From: Primulina eburnea
Lineage: Eukaryota; Streptophyta; Magnoliopsida; Lamiales; Gesneriaceae
Direction: 5' to 3'
Assembly: GCF_022965805.1 (NCBI RefSeq)
Contig: NC_133104.1
Location: 21,216,912 to 21,280,911, forward strand
Length of the DNA: 64,000 nucleotides
The notes under the pieces were generated by a model. The model had not been told where the DNA came from. It saw only the letters and a list, made by a program, of their open reading frames with translations, and did not search any database. Of this stretch, positions 10,559 to 22,237 are shown one piece after another. Both the position numbers and the translations under genes were made by a program. Positions within the stretch are counted from its first letter, which is position 1. Each line of letters starts with the position of its first letter.

Positions 10559-11783
10559 TGTAGTATCCCGATGCCTAATTTGAGTTAATTATTGGATTAA
10601 ATATTATTTCGGTGGGATCGGAAGGACCGATCAGGGTTCGGATCGTCCGATCAGGGTTCGGATCGTCCGAAGACAGGTGGCTGGACACGTGGAAGACATA
10701 CAAGGTTCGGATCGTCCGATCAGGGTTCGGATCGTCCGAAGACAGGTGGCTGGACACGTGGAAGACATGCAGGATTCGGATCGTCCGATCAGGGTTCGGA
10801 TTGTCCTAAGTGTGTCGGATCGGATCGTCCGAAGTGGGTCGGATCTACCGATCGTTGTCTATAAATAGAGGCGCGAGGCTTCATTTGTTACTCGCCAATT
10901 CCGAGTGTTCCAGAGCGTTTTAGTCGTTTCTGATGGGTTTCTAGTCTTTTCCCGAGGTTTAGGCACTAGCGGGGAGCTACTGGTTTTGCAGCGGAATTGT
11001 GCTCTAGTTGGGAGCTAGCGGCATCAGTGGGCTGACTACGGACGCAGGCTTGATTCTAGGGCTGATTGCTAGGATCTACTGGTTTGAGGTACGAAAGTAC
11101 TATCCGAGATAGCAGGATTGAGTATACTTTGCTATGTGTTGCATGTTTATATGTTGCATTATTATCTGTCATATGATGCATGGTTTATTATGCGGCATTT
11201 GCATAATCATGTTGAGCCTGATTATCTTTGAGATAGCCTGTTGAGAGGGTGCTCAGCCCTCGTTTGTTGTGGATGGTTGGACCCCGTTGGCCGACGGTGG
11301 TCAGGTCACCGGTATATCCACAGGTTTATTTTGGTATGGGAGCCACCTCCTGGTGCGACGGCGCAGAGTGCTACATACCTTGACGTCATTTACCTGAGCA
11401 GTATTTCGTTATACCCAGATCGTGGTATCCAGTACATTTTGCATACATGCATGTCATAGTCTTGTATACTCATGCTTTCGGTGCTGAGCGTTTTATGCTC
11501 ACGTCCTCGGTTTATCTCTGTTTTGGACACCCTATTCGATGGGGCAGGTCTCAGGTTGGACGGTCCAGGAGGGAGTGGACAGGGAGCTGGCAGAGGTTGA
11601 CTTGTAGTTATTGGTATTCGTTCTTGGTATTTAGTTCGATCTGGTTGTTTAAGTATTTTGTACTTACAGATTCGATTGGGTTGTATTACTGTTTTTTCCG
11701 CTGTATTACCTGATTCAGTTTTAAATGTTAATTTTGCATGCTTAAGTTCTGATTAGTAGGTGATTCTGGAACGGGTCACTACA
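10559..11783 (+). repeat. Gypsy-A 3' LTR
   Basis: 1225 bp, starting TGTAGTATCCC and ending CACTACA. It is followed by aatgg (11784-11788), the expected target duplication inside the Gypsy-B LTR; the partner copy lies left of the window. It contains a dyad array and a TATA box. Confidence 0.9.
10619..10867 (+). promoter_or_regulatory. Gypsy-A U3 dyad array and TATA box
   Basis: Nine copies of a CGGATCGTCCGA-like dyad start at 10619, 10639, 10659, 10708, 10728, 10777, 10797, 10821 and 10840. The block 10659-10796 is a 69-bp tandem repeat (steps 49 + 20) that also carries ACACGTGG (G-box-like) and CAGGTGG. TATAAATA is at 10860-10867. This is the likely promoter of the element. Confidence 0.85.
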
Positions 11784-13252
11784 AATGGTCTTCTTTCTTT
11801 TCCATTCTATCAGCAAACCACCGAGGATAGTCTTAGGAAAAGGTAAGCTACTTTCTACCTTAGAATAGAGCTTGTGTAAGATTTATACATCCAAATTTAA
11901 ATCCGATTGCGGTTTTGAACTCCCCTCCGTATTAGCTACAAGTAATGTAAGTTTCATTCAATTCCAGCATGTTTTGATATTTAGGTGATGGCAAAATGAT
12001 GAATTGAACTTCATACTATGTTCTTGAACTGGTAGAGGTTGTAGAACCGTAAACGGATCGATTATCGGATGTCATATGCAATTGTTACGATTGTATAGCA
12101 TGTTTAGAACTAAATATGCAGATTTTGGGTACTATGACATGTTTAGGATGATGATTATGAGTTGATGAGTTTAGATTGATAATGTGTTGATATGTGTTGA
12201 GAATTTGATTGACCGGTATCGAGAATTACGTCGTTATGCCGTCAAATTGTACTGAAATCAAGTATTGACTTGGATAGGTGTTGATTAGATTAAAGATTGA
12301 TAGATTGTGTATCAACATTTCCATTTCAGATTCGTCTTGACGACCGTGACAGCGATTGTGCGACGAAAGGTATAGTACATGTTTTGTTTGGGGAATTACG
12401 ACTCAAATGAGATCACATTTGAGTTTCTCAACCAAAATCACATACTTGTTTTATTGTTTATATCTAGATATGATTATGATTGTTTATAGATTTGTTTATA
12501 GAACTTGTATACAAATCTTGCTATGATTTGTTTACAGATCATGTGGCATTGCATTAGAATGATTATGCTTGTTTACAGATTGTGTATTCATGCATTAAGA
12601 TAGGAAAGTCTGCGAGATCATCCAGACTTCTAGATGTTCGGCGATATCACAGCTTAGGGGAAGATCACCGCCCCTATTGTAGATGTCGATACAGATCAGG
12701 CCGAAGTCTAGGAATAAGACATACCTTTACCCCGATTGGGAGGGTAGGTGATAGATCGTCTTATTCACAACGGGATCCCTAGAGTTCTAGTCGAGTCGCG
12801 TCTAGGCATGATTAGACTCGCATTGCATGATTATATATGAATGACATTCATATTAGCATGTTTCATGTTTTAGATTGTTTTAATGCGTGTATACATGTTT
12901 ATACTGGGATTTGTTCTCACCGGTTTTCCGGCTGTTGTTATGTCTGTATGTGTGCATAACAACAGGTGGGGCAGGATCTGGGTCGAGACAGAGATGATCG
13001 CGTTAGCGTGGAGATCACGGGCGTAGCTGATGGACCAGTAGTTGTCTTTTATTATGTACTGTCTTTTAATACTGGTTAGTTGAGGACATACAGAATAAGA
13101 CATGTATTGTGTTTGTATGTTGTAAATTTAATAAAGAACTTATGCTTGTTTAATTACATTTGATTAACTGTAAAAGCGAAAAATTTGACCCACATTTTAG
13201 AATAACGATCCATTTAATCCCAAGAAAAAGAATTAAAGCCCGGGTCCCCACA
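11784..13252 (+). repeat. Gypsy-B 5' LTR, 3' part
   Basis: Matches 18567-20036 of the 3' LTR and ends GTCCCCACA. It contains a perfect inverted repeat at 12932-12965 and a second one (GAATAAGAC with GTCTTATTC) near 12714-12769. The break point lies right after the TATA box position of this LTR. Confidence 0.93.
12932..12965 (+). other. Conserved LTR stem-loop
   Basis: CTGTTGTTATG (12932-12942), loop TCTGTATGTGTG, CATAACAACAG (12955-12965): perfect 11-bp arms. Gypsy-C, -E and -F have different arm bases that mostly still pair, while the TGTATGTGT loop core is kept. It lies downstream of the TATA box, so it would be in the RNA. Confidence 0.85.
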
Positions 13253-13257
13253 ACAGG

Positions 13258-13269
13258 TGGTATCAGAGC
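13258..13269 (+). other. Gypsy-B primer-binding site
   Basis: TGGTATCAGAGC, the classic initiator-Met tRNA complement, five bases after the LTR. Confidence 0.93.
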
Positions 13270-13518
13270 CGATAGTTCCTTTAGACTAGGATAGGATAGA
13301 ATGAGCGGGGTAGATCGAGTTATCTTCCTTGTTTATATCATGCTAGCATATCGTGATTAGTGCTTTCCTTATTGCATGTTGTATGATTTTCTGACTTGTA
13401 TTACAGCATGTGTTAGTAAAGACTGAATCAGAACCGATTCTGGATCAGAGGTAAATGATCAGAGGAGGGCTGAAACAGTTTGTATAGTTTGTATACTAAC
13501 TTGTTGAATATCAGATAC

Positions 13519-16500
13519 ATGCCTCCTAGAAGAGCAGCAGTGTCTCTACGACCCACAGCACCAGAACAGGGTAACACATCCGGGGATCCAATGGATGTTA
13601 CTGCTACGCCAATGGAGACATTGCTCAAACGATTCCAGTCTTTCCGACCACCTACCTTACGGGGTACTGAAAACGCAATCGAATGTGAAAGCTGGTTGGA
13701 AGATATTGAGATGTTGTTCGAGTCTCTCGAATACAGTGACGAGAAAAGAGTTAAACTCATTGGCCATCAACTGCAAGACGTGGCTAAGAATTGGTGGATG
13801 AACATCAAAAGAGCATTGGAACAGCGTGGCACGGAGATTACATGGAAAGTGTTCAAGACAGAGTTTTATCTGCGATTCTTTCCTATATCCTACCGTTAAG
13901 ATAAAGGCGCTGAGTTTGCAAATTTCAGGCAAGGGCAACTGAACATCGAAGAGTACGTCGCTAAATTTTCTTCCTTGCTTCGCTTTGCACCCCATGTTTC
14001 AGGTAGTGATGAAGCCGTGGCAGATCAGTTCATAAACGGCTTAAATCCCGATATCTTTACGTTGGTAAATACTGGAAGACCCAACAATTTCGCTGAGGCA
14101 TTGAACCGTGCCAAAGGAGCAGAAGCCGGATTGCTTAGGCAACGGAGTGCTCCGTATGTTGCTCCAAGTCCGAGACCACCACTACCTCCAGCACAACCTC
14201 CTCTTAGATTTGAAAGCGGCGGTAGTAGCAGCGGGCGAAAGGATCAGTTGAAAGCAAAAGGGTAGCAGTTCAAAAGACCTGGGAGCAGTTCTTCAAGCTC
14301 CAGTGGATCCAGACAGGGGGTTCTGATCAGAGTACCAGGTATACAGGTGTCTACTGCAGTTCTTGTGGGGGTAGACATGCGACAGAGCAGTGCCAGGGTG
14401 TAGTGGGCAGATGTAACATATGTAGACAACAGGGGCACTTCGGCAAAGTGTGTCCCCAGAAAAGCTCACAGAGATTTCAAGGTGCAGGGTCATCTGCATC
14501 TGTAGCTCAGCCTGAGAGGCAAGCCTCATCTGTTCACTCCTTTCAGCCACCACAGACACAGACGCAGCCCCGAGGCAGAGGTAGCCAGACCGTGAGCCAA
14601 CCTCCGAGGCAACAGGCCCAAGTGTTTGCCTTGACTGAAGAGCAAGCCCAGGATGCCCCAGATGATGTTATAGCAGGTAACTGTTCCCTTTGCGGTTATC
14701 CTGCTTATATATTGATAGATACTGGTGCATCGCATACATTCATCTCAGAACGATTTGCATTATTGCATTCACTGCCTGTTGAGTCTTTGTTAGATGTTGA
14801 GTCGATTAATTCTCCGTTGGGAAGTGGATTGATATCTGTAACTACGGTCAGACATTGCATTCTACAGTTTCAGGGGCATGAGATTGACCTAGATTGTATA
14901 GTGTTGGGTCTAGCTGATTTTGATTGTATAGTCGGTATTGACATGCTAACGAAGTACAGAGCTACCGTGGATTGTTTCCATAAGATTGTCAGATTCAGAC
15001 CCGAGATGACAGACGAGTGGAAATTCTACGGGAAGGGTTCTAGATCTCGGATTCCCTTGATTTCGGCTCTTACTATGAACAGATTGTTACAAAAAGGAGC
15101 AGATGGTTTATTTATTTATGCTGTAGATATGCAGAAGTCGAGCCCGGCATTGGCATATCTGCCAGTAGTACGGGAATTTCCAGATATTTTTCCAGATGAA
15201 ATCCCAGGATTACCTCCGGTTCGAGAGGTAGATTTTAGCATTGAACTTGTACCAGGTACCGTTCCTATTTCGAGAGCTCCGTATAGGATGGCACCTATTG
15301 AACTAAAAGAATTGAAAGCACAATTAGAAGATTTTCTAGCCAAGGGATATATCAGACCTAATGTATCTCCTTGGGGCGCTCCGGTACTGTTTGTGCGAAA
15401 GAAAGATGGTTCGATGCGTTTATGTATTGATTACAGGCAACTGAACAAGGCAACGATCAAGAATAAATATCCTTTGCCTAGGATTGATGATTTATTTGAT
15501 CAGTTGCAGGGATCCACCGTGTATTCGAAGATTGATTTGCGTTCTGGGTATCATCAGCTCAGAGTTCGAGATATAGACATACCGAAGACAGCATTTCGAA
15601 CCAGGTATGGACATTACGAATTTATTGTCATGCCTTTTGGTTTAACCATGCTCCAGCGGTATTTATGGGCTTGATGAACCAAGTGTTTCAGAGGTATTTA
15701 GATGATTTTGTGATCGTTTTCATAGATGATATTCTGGTGTATTCTAAGAACAGGAATGAGCTTGCAAATCATCTCAGAATTGTGTTACAGACACTAAGAA
15801 ATGAGAGATTGTATGCAAAATTGTCAAAGTGTGAGTTTTGGCTGAATCGAGTTGTATTCTTGGGGCATATCATTTCTGGAGATGGTATTTCTGTAGATCC
15901 GAGTAAAGTGGAAGCTGTGATCAGTTGGTCGAGACCGACTTCTGTACCAGAAATACGCAGTTTCATGGGCTTAGCCGGATACTATAGAAGATTTATCAAA
16001 GATTTCTCCAGTATTGCAAAGCCAATAACTCAATTGACGCAAAAGAATGCACCATTTGTTTGGTCAGAGGAGTGCGAGTCTAACTTTCTAGAGTTGAAGA
16101 AAAAGCTGACCAGTGCTCCAGTACTGACGATACCTTCAGGTACGGGTGATTTCGTTGTATATTGTGATGCTTCTCATAGAGGTTTGGGATGTGTTCTTAT
16201 GCAGCGAGGCCATGTGATCGCATACGCCTCGAGACAATTGAAGCCACACGAGATCCGATACCCCATTCATGATCTGGAATTGGCGGCTATCGTATTTGCA
16301 TTAAAGATTTGGCGTCATTATCTCTACGGCGAAAAATTTGAGATATTTTCCGATCACAAGAGCTTAAAGTACCTATTTTCTCAATCAGAACTGAATATGA
16401 GGCAGCGTAGATGGCTAGATCTTCTGAAAGACTTTGACTGTGAAATCAAATATTATCCAGGGAAGTCAAATGCAGCAGCAGATGCCTTGAGTCGTAAGGT

Positions 16501-18049
16501 ATGTTCTTTGTCCTTATCGACGATAGGTGTTAACAAGTTAGTTGAAAATTGCTGTACATCTGGATTAGAATTTGATACAGATAGTAAGCCACTACGACTT
16601 TTTACGATCCAAGTTGAGCCCAATTTGATTATGAGGATCAAGGAAGTACAAAGAACCGATCAGAATGTGCAGAGATCGATTCAAATGGTCAGATCAGGGC
16701 ATGTATCAGAATATCAGGTACGAGATCATGTGTTGTACGTGAATAACCGTCTAGTTGTGCCAGATGTTGCAGATTTAAGACAGCAGATTCTGTCAGAGGC
16801 ACATTGTAGTCGGTTCAGTATTCATCCTTGTGGCAGAAAGATGTACAATGACTTGAAGACACAATTCTGGTGGAAGCAAATGAAGTCAGACATTGCCGAA
16901 TTTGTGTCTACATGTTTGAACTGCCAACAGGTGAAAGCTGAGAGGAAGAAGCCTGGTGGGTCACTTCAGAGTTTATCTATTCCAGAATGGAAATGGGATC
17001 ACATTTCCATGGATTTCGTGACAAAGTTACCTCGATCATTTAAAGGCTGCGATGCGATTTGGGTCATTATTGACAGATTGACCAAATCTGCTTGTTTCAT
17101 TCCATACAGAATGACGTATAGACAAGATCAGATGGCGGAGATATATATTCGAGAGGTAGTCAGATTACATGGAGTGCCGAAGTCTATCGTATCAGATCGT
17201 GATCCACGATTTACTTCTCACTTTTGGCACAGTTTACAGCAGACCTTGGGTACGGCATTACACCTGAGTACTGCTTATCATCCTCAGACAGACGGACAGT
17301 CAGAACGGACTATCCAGACTCTAGAGGATATGTTGAGAGCCGTCGTGCTAGATTTTGGCATTAGTTGGCAAGATTCTCTACCACTTTGCGAATTTTCTTA
17401 CAATAACAGCTATCAGACGAGCATTGAAATGGCACCGTTTGAAACTTTGTATGGCAAGAAGTACAGATCTCTGCTATATTGGGATGATATCTCAGATGTA
17501 CCAGAACTTGGGCCAGATATGATTCGTGACATGACAGAGAAGGTGAAACTCATTCAGAAGAGGATGAAGACAGCACAAGATCGACAAGCAAAGTATGCCA
17601 ATATCAGACGTAGACCGTTAGTATTTGAGGCAGGAGATAGAGTATTCTTAAAGATTTATCCATTCAGAGGCGTTGTTCGATTTGGCAAACGCGGAAAACT
17701 ATCTCCTCGATACATTGGTCCTTACGAGATTCTTGAGAAGATTGGCGATCGAGCTTATCGACTTGCACTTCCTCCTTCTCTATCGGGAATACATGACGTG
17801 TTTCATGTATCAATGTTGCGTAAGTACATGTCAGATGTTTCTCATGTTATTCAAGCTGACGAAGCTGAACTTGATCAGACTTTGAGCTATGTGGAACAAC
17901 CGATACAGATTCTTGATCGGAAAGATAAGCAACTCAGAACGAAGACTATTCCACTTGTGAAAGTTCAGTGGAGTCGTCATGGTATTGAGGAAGCGACTTG
18001 GGAAACAGAGGCAGACATGAGGCAGAAACATCCCGAGTTATTTGCATGA
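13519..18049 (+). pseudogene. Gypsy-B gag-pol, broken
   Basis: Gag begins MPPRR at 13519; the related copies start at the same place. Visible defects are a stop at 13897-13899, TAG at 14263-14265 (CAG to TAG), a frameshift near 14320, and a one-base deletion near 15648 within the reverse transcriptase MPFGLT segment. Otherwise the order is complete: CCHC knuckle ([14 protein letters not shown], from 14412), protease DTGASHTFI, reverse transcriptase with FIDDIL near 15725, RNase H ([11 protein letters not shown]), integrase zinc finger ending CLNCQQ, integrase core ([21 protein letters not shown]) and the tail EEATWE...HPELFA. The uninterrupted half 15665-18049 is long and clean, so the breaks are few and fairly recent. 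The domain order places it in Ty3/gypsy; Tekay/Del is the likely lineage. Confidence 0.93.
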
Positions 18050-18110
18050 TGTAAGTAAATTTTCAGTATTGATTATATTACTTGTCATGCATGTTTGATA
18101 ATTTGTTTGC

Positions 18111-18148
18111 GATTTCGAGGGCGAAATCATTTCTTAGAGGGGGAGAAA
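18111..18148 (+). other. Gypsy-B pre-PPT hairpin and PPT
   Basis: GATTTCG-AGGG-CGAAATC (18111-18128), then the purine tract AGAGGGGGAGAAA ending at the LTR. Confidence 0.88.
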
Positions 18149-20036
18149 TGTAAGGCTCGAGATTTATAGTTCTCATCGACATAATACTCGGAATATATGA
18201 GTATGTATATATATATAATGAGGAGTGTTAATTGAGATGAGAATAGGAAATACATGGACAAGAGGAGAAAATCTTAAAATTTGGACAGAACAGTTGGCGC
18301 ATATGCGCGAAGATAAGTGGCGCATATGCGCGACATTTACAGTAGCCTTGGCGCACATGCGCGAGACAATGCGCGCATATGCGCGACACGTCCAGTAGCT
18401 GTGGCGCACATGCGCGAGATAAGTGGCGCATATGCGCGAGTGTTATTTTCTGCCAAGTGCCGAGACAGTAGGTCTCGCGCATATGCGCGAGTAGTGACCG
18501 CGCATATGCGCGAGACGTGTATTGCAAAGGATGAGCCATGTGTATCGAATCATGCAATATATATATAAATGGTTTTCTTTCTTTGCCATTCTATCAGCAA
18601 ACCACCGAGGATAGTCTTAGGAAAAGGTAAGCTACTTTCTACCTTAGAATAGAGCTTGTGTAAGATTTACACATCCAAATTTAAATCCGATTGCGGTTTT
18701 GAACTCCCCTCCGTATTAGCTACAAGTAATGTAAGTTTCATTCAATTCCAGCATGTTTTGATATTTAGGTGATGGCAAAATGATGAATTGAACTTCATAC
18801 TATGTTCTTGAACTGGTAGAGGTTGTAGAACCGTAAACGGATCGATTATCGGATGTCATATGCAATTGTTACGATTGTATAGCATGTTTAGAACTAAATA
18901 TGCAGATTTTGGGTACTATGACATGTTTAGGATGATGATTATGAGTTGATGAGTTTAGATTGATAATGTGTTGATATGTGTTGAGAATTTGATTGACCGG
19001 TATCGAGAATTACGTCGTTATGCCGTCAAATTGTACTGAAATCAAGTATTGACTTGGACAGGTGTTGATTAGATTAAAGATTGATAGATTATGTATCAAC
19101 ATTTCCATTTCAGATTCGTCTTGACGACCGTGACAGCGATTGTGCGACGAAAGGTATAGTACATGTTTTGTTTGGGGAATTACGACTCAAATGAGATCAC
19201 ATTTGAGTTTCCCAACCAAAATCACATACTTGTTTTATTGTTTATATCTAGATATGATTATGATTGTTTATAGATTTGTTTATAGAACTTGTATACAAAT
19301 CTTGCTATGCTTTGTTTACAGATCATGTGGCATTGCATTAGAATGATTATGCTTGTTTACAGATTGTGTATTCATGCATTAAGATAGGAAAGTCTGCGAG
19401 ATCATCCAGACTTCTAGATGTTCGGCGATATCACAGCTTAGGGGAAGATCACCGCCCCTATTGTAGATGTCGATACAGATCAGGCCGAAGTCTAGGAATA
19501 AGACATACCGTCACCCCGATTGGGAGGGTAGGTGATAGATCGTCTTATTCACAACGGGATCCCTAGAGTTCTAGTCGAGTCGCGTCTAGGCATGATTAGA
19601 CTCGCATTGCATGATTATATATGAATGACATTCATATTAGCATGTTTCATGTTTTAGATTGTTTTAATGCATGTATACATGTTTATACTGGGATTTGTTC
19701 TCACCGGTTTTCCGGCTGTTGTTATGTCTGTATGTGTGCATAACAACAGGTGGGGCAGGATCTGGGTCGAGACAGAGATGATCGTGTTAGCGTGGAGATC
19801 ACGGGCGTAGCAGATGGACCAGTAGTTGTCTTTTATTATGTACTGTCTTTTAATACTGGTTAGTTGAGGACATACAGAATAAGACATGTATTGTGTTTGT
19901 ATGTTGTAAATTTAATAAAGAACTTATGCTTGTTTAATTACATTTGATTAAATGTAAAAGCGAAAAATTTGACCCACATTTTAGAATAACGATCCATTTA
20001 ATCCCAAGAAAAAGAATTAGAGCCCGGGTCCCCACA
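18149..20036 (+). repeat. Gypsy-B 3' LTR
   Basis: 1888 bp, TGTAAGGCTCGAG...GTCCCCACA. The right flank ggtgc (20037-20041) would be the target duplication; its partner is outside the window. Confidence 0.93.
18297..18569 (+). promoter_or_regulatory. Gypsy-B U3 array of GCGCATATGCGC dyads, and TATA box
   Basis: Eight dyads start at 18297, 18320, 18351, 18373, 18404, 18426, 18477 and 18500, giving steps of 23, 31, 22, 31, 22, 51 and 23 bp. TATATAAA is at 18562-18569. The long-interval spacer contains GTCCAGTAG. The short ORFs across the array are by-products of the repeats. Confidence 0.9.
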
Positions 20037-20161
20037 GGTGCGGTCTCTCTTGTACTCAAAAACTCTAATTTCTCATGTCTTTTCTCCCCTCATTGCACTT
20101 CATGCATTCTCATACCTTCCGAGTTTCACGTTAATGAAGATTAATAATCTCGAGCCTTACA
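20037..20161 (-). repeat. LTR-X fragment (start of a minus-strand gypsy LTR)
   Basis: Read on the minus strand it begins TGTAAGGCTCGAGATTATT at 20161 and runs into an ACCGCACC motif at 20037, where Gypsy-B was inserted. It matches the LTR starts of the other gypsy families here. The rest must lie left of the window. It is inserted in Gypsy-M pol. Confidence 0.8.
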
Positions 20162-20206
20162 AAATACATCACAGAACTCTCTCACAACATCAATATCATC
20201 AATATT
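20162..20206 (-). pseudogene. Gypsy-M pol sliver between LTR-X and Gypsy-C
   Basis: Forty-five bases. On the minus strand they encode a VREFCDVF-like segment, which in gypsy polyproteins lies just before the reverse transcriptase. The sliver joins in frame to the Gypsy-M segment at 28635 once Gypsy-C and one copy of its duplication are removed. ATATT at 20202-20206 is the left duplication of Gypsy-C. Confidence 0.78.
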
Positions 20207-21975
20207 TGTAAGGCTCGAGAATTATCAGTTGTCATTGATGTTAGATTTGAAGAGATGAGAATGCATGACATAAAAATGAGAATTTTGAAAGAATGGCCGA
20301 AGCCATACCGCACCTACGCCTCAGACAAGACCGCACCTGCGGTGTATTATTCAGAATTTTGAAGTTTGGCCGTAGCATTACCGCACCCGCGGTCTTGCAG
20401 AGACCGCACCCGCGGTCGATGAATTTCAGAAAATGAAAGGGCTACCTAGAGCATAGCGCACCCGCGGTCCCGAGACACTGCACCTGCGGTGCTGCATGCA
20501 AAAATGCCACCTTTGTTTCTTGGCTTGACACATGGCATGTATATATATATGAAGCTGCTGAATCTTCGTTCTTCATTCAGGAAAAAAAGAGAGAACCGAG
20601 AGCATGCCTTGTTTCCTTTAAACCTTCTTCATATTAGAATTGAGATTATGCAACAACTAGCCATTCGATTTTAATTTCGAGTCCGGATTTGTGATCCTTG
20701 CATCATTGGCTACAAGAGGATGTAAGTATTGTTCATTTCCAGCATGTCTCGAAATATATGTGTTGGAGAAGTTATGATTTTGTTAGAGATATGTGTTCTT
20801 GGTATATTGAGTATCGTAGAAATACAATTGGATCGATTTTCAGATAATGTATGACGTTGTTTCCATTTTCCAGCATATTTATTGAGTTGAGATGGAATAA
20901 ATTCAGTATGATATTGTGTTTTGATGAGATTATGAATTGTTGATATTGAGCTTGGTGTTGTTGAGTTATCGGTATGGAAGAAGTACGTCGTTATGCCGTC
21001 GATTTTATACCGAGACCGATTATTGAATTGCACAAGATTGTTTGAGTTGTGTTTTGATATTTAGCACATTGATTATGCCATTTCAGATTTGTATTGGCTA
21101 TTGTGAACGCAAGACTCCGACTACGACACCGACTATTCGACAAGAAAGGTATAATTCATGTGGTCACGGGATTGCACAACTCGATTCAGATTTGATACGA
21201 GTTTCCCTAAATCACATACTAGATTGTTATTACATTTGATTATGTAATGTCTTATTTATTGATTTATATTCGAGTTTTGAGATAGGAGATATTGGCAGAT
21301 TGGCCAAAACTAGACGTTTCGGTGTATCGACGCCTAGGAGCAGATTTACTCTATGTGTAGACCCTCGATACAGAGTTGACCGAAGTCTAGGAATAAGACG
21401 TACCGTCGCCCCGAGTGGTTGGGTAGGTGACAGACCGTCTTATTCACACCGGGATCCCTAGAGTAGAAATGAATCGAGTCAAGAATTAGAGGTTGAATAC
21501 ATATTTGTATTCCTTTACATGTTGTAGATTTTATATTCATGTGCATTGATATATGCTATGCATTGGTGTATGATTTATTACATTGCATGCATACATGTTT
21601 TATACTGGGATTTGTTCTCACCGGAGTTATCCGGCTGTTGTCGTGTCTGTATGTGTGCATGGCAACAGGTGGGGCAGGATCTGGGTCTCGAGCTAGATGA
21701 GAGATTGATGATAGCGTGGAGATCTCGGGCGTTGAAGATTTCTAGTGTTTGCTTATTAGACTTGTACTACTGATGTTTGTAGTTGGTATTTAAACACTAG
21801 CGTAAGATTGTACTAAACAGACTTGTATGTAGATTATGTTGTTTAAGTAATATAAAGACATGTTATGCTTTAATTATACATTTGAATTAATGTTAAAAGC
21901 AAAATTTTGACCCACGTTTTCGAGCAAAGATCCAATAAATCCCAAAAGAATTGAGTTAGAGCCCGGGTCCCCACA
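20207..21975 (+). repeat. Gypsy-C 5' LTR
   Basis: 1769 bp, TGTAAGGCTCGAGAATT...GTCCCCACA. Contains the array at 20308-20490, the inverted repeat GAATAAGACG (21391-21400) with CGTCTTATTC (21436-21445), and the conserved stem-loop around 21632-21668. Confidence 0.94.
20308..20550 (+). promoter_or_regulatory. Gypsy-C U3 array of ACCGCACCCGCGGT dyads, and TATA region
   Basis: Units start at 20308, 20331, 20381, 20404, 20456 and 20478 (steps 23, 50, 23, 52, 22). A TATATATATAT stretch follows at about 20540-20550. The motif differs from that of Gypsy-B but the spacing classes are the same. Confidence 0.88.
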
Positions 21976-21980
21976 ACAGG

Positions 21981-21992
21981 TGGTATCAGAGC
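21981..21992 (+). other. Gypsy-C primer-binding site
   Basis: TGGTATCAGAGC, five bases after the LTR. Confidence 0.93.
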
Positions 21993-22237
21993 AGTAGGTT
22001 CTGTAGACTGAGATAGAATAGAATGAGCGGGGTAGATCGAGTCATCTTCCTTGCTTTTGATGTGCTAGCATGATTTATTGCTTTCCCTATTATATGTTGT
22101 TACATTATCTGAGTTGATTTACAGCATATACTTGTCAATCCTGAATCAGAACCGATTCTCGATCAGAGGTTTATGATCAGAGGAGGGCTGAGACAGATGA
22201 TATTTATTCTGTACTAATCAGTTTGATAATCAGATTT

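Larger units (their letters stand above)
11784..20036 (+). mobile_element. Gypsy-B, Ty3/gypsy element with 5' LTR cut by Gypsy-A
   Basis: Contains a truncated 5' LTR (11784-13252), PBS, gag-pol, PPT and a complete 3' LTR (18149-20036). The missing start of the 5' LTR should lie left of the window, beyond Gypsy-A. About 14 differences over 1469 shared LTR bases (about 1%) make it older than Copia-1, as the nesting requires. It is inserted in a minus-strand LTR (LTR-X). Confidence 0.93.

Noticed and set aside
18297..18511. CRISPR-like regular array
   Set aside because: Eukaryotic retrotransposon LTR. The repeats are 12-bp palindromes with short related spacers and there is no cas context.
20710..21033. 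107-codon minus-strand ORF in the Gypsy-C LTRs (also 27364-27687)
   Set aside because: Present only because both LTRs share it. No recognisable domain and antisense to the LTR transcript; not supported as a gene.
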